Shown here: positions 1-6,997 of the stretch, in pieces
Layout: every line of letters begins with the position of its first letter
How positions within the stretch are numbered: position 1 is the stretch's first letter
NCBI GenBank assembly: GCA_019693395.1
Contig: JAAMXP010000155.1
Coordinates: 1 to 10,381, forward strand
DNA: 10,381 nt
Origin: Ettlia oleoabundans
Taxonomy: Eukaryota; Chlorophyta; Chlorophyceae; Chlamydomonadales
Direction of reading: 5' to 3'
Program-made: the position numbers and the translations under genes
The notes under the pieces: model-generated
Seen by the model: only the letters and a program-made list of their open reading frames with translations
What the model was told of the DNA's origin: nothing
Databases searched by the model: none

Positions 1-383
1 GGTGTAAAGGGGGGGTGGGGTAGGGCTGATCAAGAGTGGTAATCTTGAAGGAATACGGGCACACGCAGAATGGGCTCAAAAGAATCAGGTGAGTGGGACA
101 GGTTCTTCATCACAATAGATGCACGAAAAGGAGGGTGCAAAAGCGCAGCATTGGACAAGAGCATGGGAGAAGAGATTGGCATAGTTTGCTTGGGGAAGTG
201 GTCTTTCCAAACAGGTGAGAGTCAGGTTGTATGGGAGACATATAGATGGGGCAATGTCAATTAGCTGTCGCTACAACAGGAAGGCTAGGGATTGAGCGCT
301 CAAACAACCCTGATCAAAAATACAAGCACAGTACTGTGAGATTTACTGCGCCCTGTACTGCTGTCTGTACCGCCTCGACGTAC
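1..383 (-). other. Probable intron 15 of the methyltransferase gene, no exon recognised
   Basis: The stretch follows the consensus donor of exon 15 (GTACGT, 383-378). It is richer in A/T than the exons and contains pyrimidine tracts on the minus strand. I see no segment resembling the next expected family helix. The left end is a G-rich run on the plus strand (about 8-20). The gene therefore continues beyond base 1. Confidence 0.6.
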
Positions 384-880
384 CTTCTTCAGGATGACAC
401 TGTACTGCTTGCCGGTGTTGCCTCCCACCACGCCCAGTAGCTGACGCAGGATGCCGCACTTGACGAAATCCTTGCGAGCACTGCAGGCGCAATGTACAGG
501 CACAGAGTAGAGCAAGGGCAGCAGGGAGATGTCTATTTTAATCCTACTTCCATTCCGTTTCCCAAAAAGGAAGAAATCCAAGCGCTGTTCGTGTTTGTGG
601 AGGTGTGAGGCGTGCTGGGTATTGTGATGTCTGGAGTTCGGGCCACAGTTGCAACTGCACAGTTACCGGTAGGCAACGGGCTCACAAACCGTGTGCACTA
701 TATATGCACAACATCAAAGCCTACGAGTTTGATCTACCCTACCTGAGTGTGTTTGTTTTCAGCACCACGTCCAGCAGCAGGCTCATGTCTGCGATGCGTG
801 CAGACTGCCGCGCCGACAGCTGGCCGCTGCGCTGCGCCTCAGCCCACGCGGCACGGATGCGGGACGACACCTCGGCTCGC
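384..880 (-). CDS. Exons 14-15: C-terminal helical region (incomplete)
   Basis: Exon 14 (880-743) follows TCCTTGCAG and ends CTCAG|GTAGGG. It encodes an Arg/Ala-rich helix and ADMSLLLDVVLKTNTL. Exon 15 (480-384) follows GCGCCTGCAG, shares an AG|T serine codon, and encodes ARKDFVKCGILRQLLGVV and GKQYSVILKK before a consensus AAG|GTACGT donor. The pattern of short amphipathic helices matches what I recall of the C-terminal part of plant ASHH2/SDG8, where a similar LLKT segment precedes an LLKVL helix; a TFIIS-N-like helical fold is a guess. The expected next helix is not found between 1 and 383, so at least one more exon lies outside the window. Confidence 0.8.
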
Positions 881-3800
881 CTGCAAGGACCACATGTGCA
901 CACGACATGCCTTCTGCTTGTTACTGCGCCTTCACAAGCAGAAACACATAGTTTCACAAGCAACTTGATACGTATATGCTGCTATGTGCCCAGCTGCAAG
1001 TTTAGCATACTCCTCCCACTGATTTCAGCTACCCAACCCGGCCCGCGCCCAACAGCAGAACTACTGGCCTTTCCCAGTAATTTGAGCCAGCCAGCCGCCA
1101 ATCAACAGTCAACCTGACAGCCAGCCATGATTAGCCACCCTGCCACCCACCCACCAGCAGCCATTGGGCCAGCCAGCCAGCCCCCCCTTCACCTGTCCTT
1201 GCTAGGTGAACCTTGATTGGGGGGCTGCAGGTTATGATGCTGCTGCCGCTCCCACTCCTGCTGCTGCTGCTGGGCCGGTGGACCGCCCGAGCGCTCTGGA
1301 GACACCTCCCCATCCTCCCGATGCAGCTGCTGCCCCTGCTGCGCCTGCTGTGAGGGGCGCTGGAGCAAGCTGCCGCTCTCGTTGCGTGACAGCGGGCGCA
1401 GCGCTCGCAGGTCTGAAGCAGAGGCGCTCCCGTTTTGCGGCAGAGAGGAGCGGGGTCCCGAGCCGTCGCTGCCCTGCGGCCCGCCGCTGCCGGGCCGCTG
1501 CTGCTGCTGGCTGTCTGTGTCGCTCTCCATCTTGCCAACTGTCGGCCCAATTTCACACAGGTTGAACAGCCGAAGCACCCGGATCACCACATCAGGATGG
1601 GTGTCCCTGCAGCGCGGCAGAGTGGAGGCACAAGGACTGGTCAATACGTGTGCGGGTCTGCAGAGTGGGGCACACGGCACGGTCAGACCTTTGCGAGTTT
1701 CACACCAATCTAAGCTGAAAGAGATTGGCCATAGAGGAACTAGGGTACCTCCCTCCTCTCCCTGTTGCGTTGGTGCGGCGGCAGCACGTACTGTCATTCT
1801 CCTAGTTCCCACAGTATCCCTGAACGCACCTCAGTCTCCCTGAAGAGTTGACCAGTTCATCCAGCCTGCGATCAATCTCCGACCGCCGCTTGAGTAACCC
1901 AGGCCTGTCTGCCGGGGTGGGCGGCGCCCCGCTGCGTTTTGGTATGAGCGGCACTGAGCCTGCTGTGGTCCCCGCCGTGGCGCCTGCTGGGGTGCTGCTG
2001 GCCACGGATTGTGTGGCACCTGCTCGAGAGGCGGAGCCGGGCACGCCCCGCCTCTGCCCCTGCTGCTGCTGCGGTTGTGAGCCAGTGCTGCCGGCCGGCG
2101 TCGTGGCCACCGCCTCTGCCGCCGCCGCCGCCCTCGCAAACTTCTTGAGCCGCCGCCGGAAGGGAAGCTCAGAAGCAGCAAGCGAAGCTGCCGCCCGTGC
2201 AGCCGCGTGGGCGCCGCTTGCGGCGGCGTCGCCACGGCGAAGCCGAGCATTCTCTCCGCCCGCTAATCCTAGCTGACTCAGCGAAGCCTCGGAATCGCTG
2301 CCACTGCCGCTGCCGCTGTCACTGCTGGCACCAGACTGGCCCGCCTCCCAGTCCGACTCCTCAGCAGCAACAGCCCTGCGCTGCCTGGCCGGCTTGCGTC
2401 TCCGCGCTGCCGCCGCCGCTGCGGCTTGCTGCTTGGTGCCTGCGGGCTTGCCGGCCTGCCGCCGCTTTGCCGCCGCTCCCGCTGCCGCTCCCTGGCGCTG
2501 CCCCGCCTCTCCTTCCTCTTCTGAAAGCTCCGAGCCAGCAGGCAGGCCGCCCTTCTCATCCTCCTCATCCTCCGATAGATTGGCCAGGTCAACGCCATGC
2601 TGGCTGGCAAGCTTGTGCAGCCTGCATCAGCCAGGAGGTGGGGTTAACGAGGTAACAGCAGTAAATATGAGATGTCACTTGCAGTGCAAGTTGGGACTTG
2701 CACTACTATCCAGTGACGGGATAACATAAGGAACGCAGGAAAGCAAGCAGGCACAAGGGATGTGGCGCGGTAGGCAAGGCAAGTGAGAAAGCGTGCTAAC
2801 ACAACGGCAGCACTGCAAAATGACTGCATGTAAGGACGAATTGCAACAGAAAAATTCAGCTGCCGCTTGCCCCAAGCCTGCCTGCTTGGCACCCCACCCC
2901 CACCCAGCCTGCCAGCATCCATCAGCATCCATCTTGCCTGTCAGACAGCTTGGGGGTCCAACCTTTCTCCCAGCCCAACCCCACCACTCTGTCCAAGATT
3001 GCTGTGAGAGCCGCGTCCTGCTCCTTCTCTGCATAACAGGCATAGCATTGGGGTGCCTTGACAGTGGCAGGGAAGGAAGCTTGCGTCCAAACAACACCAT
3101 GGAACACACCTCCCATCAGCGCAAAAAACCTTTCCCCGCATGCAACTGGCGAGTGCCAAAGCAGAGTGCCTCTTACGACGGCAACACTCGAGCAACAGCC
3201 GCAAACAACAGCTAGAGCAAAGCATGTAGCAAGCAACCAAACCACAGCAGACCTTTCCAACCAGGTGTGTTCATCCATCTCCCCACCATAGATTTTATTC
3301 AAGTTACACAACGAACCACAGAGCCCACAGTAGAAACAAACCGCCCCATCGGCCTGCTCCTACCATACCTGTGACCACGTTGAAATCAGCATCCACCTCA
3401 TCTCTGAGCAATGCATACCACCAGACACCCTTGGCACATATTCACGCGCCTGTGACCATGATGAAGTCAGGGTCTTGCTCATCCTCCGGGATATCCACCG
3501 CAGCCTCGATAGCAGCCCGTGCCGCCGCGCCGCCATCCTTGTCCCGGTCCTTGTCCTGAGTGCCGCCAATCACGCCCCGGCAGTTCTTGGAGCCGCAGAG
3601 GCACTTCATGGGCTGCAGAAGGGGGAGGGGTACGGCATGACCCCATTGTTTAGATGTAATGTGTTTGTATGTGTGATGCACATGTATCTTTCATGTACGT
3701 ACAGTCAAGACGAGTACACCTGCGGCACACCGGCACGCTGTGCATCGCCACGCAAGTTCACACCATCACGCCAGCATGGAACAAAGGCACACATCCTCAC

Positions 3801-6800
3801 CCAAAATGCTCCCTAATGCATTGAAAGGCAGAAAGGCAAAACAGTAGGAAGAGCAAAAGTGCCCCACCCCACAATCAGTGCATACCCAGCAGAGGAAAGA
3901 AACATTTCTAGCGACACACGCGAACAAAAGAGATCAGCATACCTTGTCCCCATATCGTTCAAAGTTGTAGTCAAAGGTGAGCTCCGTGCCGGCTGGTATG
4001 TCCTGCAGGGTGAACAGCCCAATGGCCAACTCTCCATGCACCACCCACCTGCAAGGCAGCAGGGGGAATTGGGGGTGGGGTGGAGTGGGGCACGGGGCGC
4101 AGGTGAAGCACAGAAGATGTTAAGGGAACAGTTAGCCAGGCAGCAGTTGCTCTCCATGCACCACCCAATGGTAAGGCAGCAGGGGGGGACGGGAAATCCA
4201 GCAAGAAGGAGAGATGCAGAGGTTAATGAAGGGCAAGTTTGGAGTGGAGGGCAGCAACCTGGCAGCAACAGCAGGTCTGCACGTCACGGTAACCCCCGCT
4301 TCAGCAGGGGTTAAATCAGGAGCAAAGTATGCTGGGAGTCCAACACAAAGCTGATGTGTCAAGCAACAGCCCCTAGCATGGCGCTCTATGACAGGCCGCT
4401 GCAGGCGCACAATACCAAAAACCCACACAGCATGCACATTACAGTAAACCACAAAAACAGCTGCTCTGCTCATTGCTCACTTTTGGGTCTCGCAGTTTGG
4501 CTCGCAGCTGTGGTTAATGAACCGCCCCAGATTGCCCTGCAGGCAGGCAGATGCAAGTGACAGCCACATGATACAACCACAAGCAAACATGCAGCGAAGG
4601 AACCACGCTGCTACGACAGCATGTGCCAGCAGCTGCCACAATGTACTGGCGGCAGCCGGCCAGGCCACCAGCCTGCCATGTCAGGCTGCTGCTGCTGGTA
4701 AAAGGTGGACGGCACAGCACCAACAACTGGGGAAAAGCAACAGACGGCAAACGGCCTTTCCCCCTGTTTACTCAGACTGCCCTGCTCGTTGAGCGACTGC
4801 CCTGCCTACGAGAGATAAGCAGCAGTAGGGAGCAGGGAACTGAGAAGGTCAAAGCGGGGACGCACCCTGCGCGACGCATCTATGACCTCTCCATTGCCCA
4901 CATTCATGAAGTAGTAATGGCGCTGCCCCGTCTCGATAAAGTACTCCTTCCTGCGGTGCAAGCAGTACAGGTGGGGAGTACCATACGTTCAAGAAGTAGA
5001 AGTGGCGCTGCCCTGTCGCGATGAGGTACTCCTTCTTGCAGACATACCGGTTCAGGCAGTACAGATGGGCGGTACAGACCAGCAGCAAAGGCAGGCGGTA
5101 CAAACCGTGGTTGTCACCATCACAGTATGGAAGGTACGTACAAGCAGTGACAGCTGTGCATGCAGTACCACGCTACAGTACCATCTACAGTATCTGCAGT
5201 AAAAACAGTACCCATACCTGCGGTGATACTCCTCCTCCTCCAGCACCTCTCCCAGGTACTCAATCACAAACTGCCCCGCCTTGAGGTCGGCCGCTGCAAA
5301 CAGCCCAAAGCCCTTGGCGCCTGCCCGTTTCTGCACGATGAGAGGGCCACACAGGTTCAAACACCAGCAAGAAAACGCCTACATGGTAGTGCTGATAATG
5401 TGCTGCCGTGGTACACGTAATGAGTGCCGACAATGTGCTGCCGTGGTACATGTGAGCGCTGACAATGCGCTGCCGTGGTCCATGTGAGTGCCATGCCAAC
5501 ATTTGTGCTACTGCCGGTTGGGCGTCTTGATTTGCAACCCCTAACCAGCTGCCCAAGGGTCAATAAATGGACACCAGCCGTGGCCGTTGTTGCAGCTGTC
5601 AATCCCACTTCCACCGCTGATCCCCTTGACCCCCGCTGCTGCCACACTTTACTGCTGCCACCATCAAAGCTGCCATTTGCTGTGACATTGATGGCGCTCC
5701 TCACCACTTCCAGTTTGGAGTACTCCCGTCTTGTGAACATCTGGTTGGAGCAGCGGTGGCCGCAGGGGCAGTACTCCTGCAGCATCACGGCGGTACAATG
5801 GGAAGCCGCCAGTCAGCCTCGTTGAAGCGCAGCAGCACTGACAGGAGCGGTAATGACCTCTGTGCTAGTGACAGGTAAGTTGGAGGGTTGGGATGTGCCG
5901 CCCAACCCAGCAGGGCAAAGTGGGAGGGCGTTGCCAACAATAGCGGCATGCGGGCAAACTGAAAATTCCCTGCATGCATGCTGGTTACAGCAGAGCACGC
6001 TGGCAGGAGTTGCACTTGACCAGACCGTAGCTAGCAGGGCAGCAGCAGTGGGTCGTGCACGGAAGGGATACAAGGGCACTGATATCCACGGGGACATCAA
6101 CAGCGTTAACGATGCTTAGGACTTGCAGCAGAACACTAGCAACAGTGCCACATGCAAATGGCCGTAACTGGCACGTGTGAGCAGCCAGCCAGCAAGACAA
6201 CGCAACCGCACAGATGACCAGCTCAACACCTGCCAACAGGCAGCAGGCGCGCACCTCCACACACTCGATATTCAGCATGCGGTTGAGGCAGTCTGGCCCA
6301 CAGCCGATTGTGGTGGTGTCTGTGGCCCATATCTTCTTGCACTGGCAGATCATGATATCGTCCTCATCCTGCTGCTTGCGCTCCCGGTGGGTGTAGAGGT
6401 TGCTGGTGACCAGTTGCCAGACAGGCGGGCGCTTGTGCGGGCGCGGCGGCGCGCCTCCGCCTGCGCCACCGCCGCTGCCACCATTGGCGGCTCCAACCTT
6501 ATCGCCAGCGCCCTTTTCCTGCACCACGGCCAGAATCCGAACACTTTGTTGCAACTTCAACCATAAGGTAACAACCGTGATATGGATAGAACACTTGAGT
6601 GCCGCGCCAAATGCGGAACTAAGATGGTTTATGCATCTCGAGACAAGAGACTGCGAGTGGTCGTGCATGTCACTCCAGAGCGCAGCACCCACCTGCTCGG
6701 TGTTGAGCAGGTCGATCTCGGCATCTGTGAGCTCCTGGGGGATGTCACAGCTGTTGTAGGCTGGATTCGGGTTGTGTTCACAGTACCTGCAGGCGCGGAG

Positions 6801-6997
6801 GCAGCGACGGTGGTGGCGGCAATTGTGACGCCAAGTCCCGCACAACTCTGAGGCGCGCGCCCTACATACCAAGGCGTGTCGTCATCCAAGCTCTCCGCCA
6901 CGTCTGCTGGCACGCGTCGCCACTTCGAACATCGATCGCAGGCCACCCAAGAGTGTGTCTCAAGCACCGTTCCGGGAGGGAGCTTTTGTCCCGTCAT
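384..6997 (-). CDS. ASHH2/SDG8-type histone H3K36 methyltransferase (CW-AWS-SET-postSET), 15 exons, 3' end outside window
   Basis: This gene would methylate histone H3, most likely lysine 36, in the nucleus during transcription elongation; the CW finger would read H3K4 methylation. The hand-built exons are 6997-6870, 6786-6693, 6518-6255, 5776-5705, 5330-5218, 4950-4866, 4536-4481, 4048-3943, 3612-3446, 3403-3369, 3028-2980, 2621-1830, 1606-1193, 880-743 and 480-384. They sum to 2610 bases, or 870 codons, and every junction keeps frame. Domains by residue are CW 17-57, AWS 132-171, SET 187-299, post-SET 310-317, acidic and low-complexity linker about 325-790, and helical C-terminal region 793-870. 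The CW-AWS-SET-postSET order and the exact CLNRMLNIEC motif are, from memory, typical of plant ASHH2/SDG8 rather than of SETD2, which has no CW. Exons 10 and 11 are the weakest calls. No stop or terminal exon is seen, so the gene runs off the left edge. The start is the first in-frame ATG after an upstream TGA, but a possible acceptor lies just before it. Confidence 0.87.
881..1192 (-). other. Intron 13 of the methyltransferase gene
   Basis: 312 bases lie between the AAGGACAG|GTGAAG donor and the TCCTTGCAG acceptor. The donor-proximal end is rich in short CCAG/CCAC units on the plus strand (about 1089-1182). No gene or structured element is seen. Confidence 0.65.
1193..1606 (-). CDS. Exon 13: helical segment followed by Gln/Ser-rich linker
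   Basis: The exon begins after a GCGCTGCAG acceptor and shares an AG|G arginine codon with exon 12. Its first part, DTHPDVVIRVLRLFNLCEIG, is hydrophobic, probably helical and likely the conserved portion. The rest is low complexity: QQQQRPGSGG, serine-rich segments, and a QQQQQEWERQQ stretch encoded by a CAG run. The donor AAGGACAG|GTGAAG is strong. If it were not used, translation would end one codon later (AGG TGA), so intron 13 retention would give a protein lacking the C-terminal domain at 792 residues. The phase (AG|G) matches exon 14. Confidence 0.8.
1830..2621 (-). CDS. Exon 12: long acidic, Ala/Arg-rich and Gln-rich linker
   Basis: This 792-base exon starts after a CTGATGCAG acceptor and ends at CTGAG|GTGCGT; it is open throughout (263 codons). 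In order it encodes an acidic patch (NLSEDEEDEKGG), an Ala/Lys/Arg-rich stretch with likely nuclear localisation clusters (ARRRKPARQRR, FRRRLKKF), a Ser/Gly/Asp run (SDSGSGSGSDSE), a QPQQQQ tract, a Ser/Thr/Ala/Pro-rich region, and the more ordered RRSEIDRRLDELVNSSGRL. The last part, continued in exon 13, resembles the start of the C-terminal helical region of plant ASHH2 (from memory). The middle is low complexity and probably disordered. The opposite strand is also open for long stretches because of GC bias, and I do not treat that as coding. Confidence 0.83.
2980..3403 (-). CDS. Exons 10-11 (tentative): short linker exons after post-SET
   Basis: Exon 10 (3403-3369, 35 bases) encodes DEVDADFNVVT between GCTCAG and ACAG|GTATGG. 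It is a diverged copy of the end of exon 9. Exon 11 (3028-2980, 49 bases) encodes EKEQDAALTAILDRVVG after a TTATGCAG acceptor and ends at a weak GG|GTTGGG donor chosen because it keeps frame with exon 12. GTG|GTGGGG five bases earlier is a stronger-looking donor but would break frame with the preferred exon 12 acceptor. Phases 2+1 and 1+2 are satisfied. These are linker residues with no catalytic motif, so conservation cannot confirm them here. Confidence 0.5.
3369..3483 (-). repeat. 81-base tandem duplication of the exon 9 end, forming exon 10
   Basis: DEQDPDFIMVTG (from 3483) and DEVDADFNVVTG (from 3402) lie 81 bases apart on the minus strand, in the same frame. I count 27 of 35 identical bases and 8 of 12 identical residues. 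The only stop between them is one TGA (3444-3442). The exon 10 copy has a GT donor (ACAG|GTATGG); the matching position in exon 9 is ACAG|GCGCGT. Confidence 0.8.
3446..3612 (-). CDS. Exon 9: post-SET zinc motif and acidic tail
   Basis: The exon starts after a CTTCTGCAG acceptor in frame with exon 8. It opens with KCLCGSKNCRGVIGG, in which C310, C312 and C317 are the three post-SET cysteines that bind zinc with the NHSC-x3-C cysteine of SET. A charged stretch follows (TQDKDRDKD), then an alanine-rich helix, then the acidic EDEQDPDFIMVTG. Two donors are possible. The modelled one is GGCGC|GTGAAT (last exon base 3446), which joins exon 10 in frame across an unusually short 42-base intron. The other is ACAG|GCGCGT, a GC-type donor that would leave phase 1 and join exon 11 directly in frame. 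The domain call is secure; the exact 3' end is not. Confidence 0.82.
3943..5330 (-). CDS. Exons 5-8: catalytic SET domain
   Basis: Four exons build the SET domain: 5330-5218, 4950-4866, 4536-4481 and 4048-3943. Exon 5 carries KGFGLFAAADL (the GxG motif, G193/G195) and EYLGEVL. Exon 6 carries the TGQRHYYFMN strand and GEVIDASRR. Exon 7 carries GNLGRFINHSCEPNC (the NHSC motif at 260-263 that binds S-adenosylmethionine). Exon 8 carries the IGLFTLQDIPAGTELTFDYN block (catalytic ELTFDYN, 293-299). Phases fit throughout: AG|G at 5/6, 0 at 6/7 and AA|G at 7/8. Every residue normally needed for catalysis is present, so an active lysine methyltransferase is predicted. H3K36 specificity is inferred from the family. 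Introns 5 and 7 contain decayed partial copies of exons 6 and 8, listed separately. Confidence 0.93.
4128..4187 (-). repeat. Partial tandem copy of the exon 8 5' edge inside intron 7
   Basis: The plus-strand block TCTCCATGCACCACCCA occurs at 4031-4047 (in exon 8) and exactly again at 4151-4167. AAGGCAGCAGGGGG follows at 4053 and 4173, an offset of 120 bases. On the minus strand the copy still reads WVVHGE, but the acceptor TTGCAG|G of exon 8 has become TTACCAT, which has no AG. It is a short pseudo-exon edge that should not splice as it stands. Confidence 0.8.
4981..5074 (-). repeat. Partial tandem copy of exon 6 and its acceptor inside intron 5
   Basis: Reading the minus strand from 5034, the copy encodes KEYLIATGQRHFYFLN, against KEYFIETGQRHYYFMN in true exon 6 from 4949. 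The offset is 85 bases. Over 17 codons I count 42 of 51 identical bases; five of the nine differences are at third positions and 13 of 17 residues match. Similarity extends into the upstream intron (the CTGTACTGC motif) with a gap of about 10 bases. The exon 6 acceptor GCAG|GAAGG reads GCAAGAAGG in the copy, so the original AG is lost and an AG one base later remains. The copy stops resembling the exon after the Asn codon and lacks the GEVIDASRR half. Confidence 0.85.
5391..5492. repeat. Three-copy imperfect tandem repeat (32-35 bases) in intron 4
   Basis: GCTGATAATGTGCTGCCGTG starts at 5391, GCCGACAATGTGCTGCCGTG at 5426 and GCTGACAATGCGCTGCCGTG at 5458. Each continues with GGT-C-, a CATGTGAG-like or CACGTAATGAG tail. 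The repeat lies wholly inside intron 4 (5704-5331) of the methyltransferase gene. No coding role is seen. Confidence 0.8.
5705..6518 (-). CDS. Exons 3-4: Gly-rich linker and AWS (associated-with-SET) zinc domain
   Basis: Exon 3 (6518-6255) begins after a GTGCAG acceptor and encodes a Gly/Ala-rich linker (about residues 75-97). A basic segment follows with TSNLYTHRERK, then the first part of AWS: C132, C134, C147, C151 and C160, ending in CLNRMLNIECVE. The donor is GAG|GTGCGC. Exon 4 (5776-5705, 24 codons) starts after CTGCAG and completes AWS with EYCPCGHRCSNQ (C165, C167, C171), then enters the pre-SET strand KLEV before a GTG|GTGAGG donor. The joined AWS has the spacing expected for zinc clusters that pack on the SET domain in SET2/ASH1-type enzymes. 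The large intron 3 (6254-5777) separates the two halves. Confidence 0.9.
5777..6254 (-). other. Intron 3 of the methyltransferase gene (largest, 478 bases)
   Basis: It splits the AWS domain between C160 and C165. The reading frame of exon 3 stays open well into it (to about 5985) before a stop, but the translated sequence there has no family resemblance and breaks the AWS cysteine spacing, so it is intronic. No repeat or RNA gene was recognised inside. Confidence 0.7.
6693..6997 (-). CDS. Exons 1-2: N-terminus and CW zinc finger
   Basis: Exon 1 (6997-6870) ends inside the Trp-43 codon (TG|G) at a GTATGT donor. Exon 2 (6786-6693) resumes after a CTGCAG acceptor and ends at CAG|GTGGGT. Together they give a complete CW domain: W17, zinc cysteines C20 and C23, the KWRRVP block at 25-30, W43 followed by C45, and C56. 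CW domains bind histone H3 tails methylated at lysine 4. The segment after C56 reads IPQELTDAEI, which resembles the helix after the CW finger of plant SDG8 (from memory). The finger begins only 16 residues from the predicted start, whereas in Arabidopsis it follows a very long N-terminal region. Either the algal protein is short at this end or coding exons lie further upstream. Confidence 0.88.

Noticed and set aside
85..270. Possible terminal exon of the methyltransferase after TTGTTGTAG on the minus strand, open for 61 codons to a TGA
   Set aside because: The phase would fit exon 15, but the predicted peptide has no resemblance to the helix expected next in the family and the base composition is intron-like. 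It is kept only as a weak alternative gene end.
605..1117. 170-residue plus-strand open frame
   Set aside because: It covers exon 14 in antisense plus intron sequence. It has no recognisable domain, and exon 14 is supported by splice sites, phase and family-like sequence.
1848..2655. Long plus-strand open frames (1848-2276 and 2197-2655) as genes
   Set aside because: They are antisense shadows of exon 12. Their products are Pro/Ala/Cys/Arg-rich low complexity without motifs, while the minus-strand frame fits phase with its neighbours on both sides.
4866..5034. Exon 6 copy as a true mutually exclusive exon
   Set aside because: The copy lacks the second half of exon 6 (GEVIDASRR) and its usable AG is out of phase with exon 5, so it cannot replace exon 6 in a working SET domain.
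5357..5788. Start codon at MMLQEYCPCG as the start of a separate protein
   Set aside because: The two methionines fall in the pyrimidine-rich sequence and CTGCAG acceptor just before exon 4, and the following residues complete the AWS cysteine set begun in exon 3.
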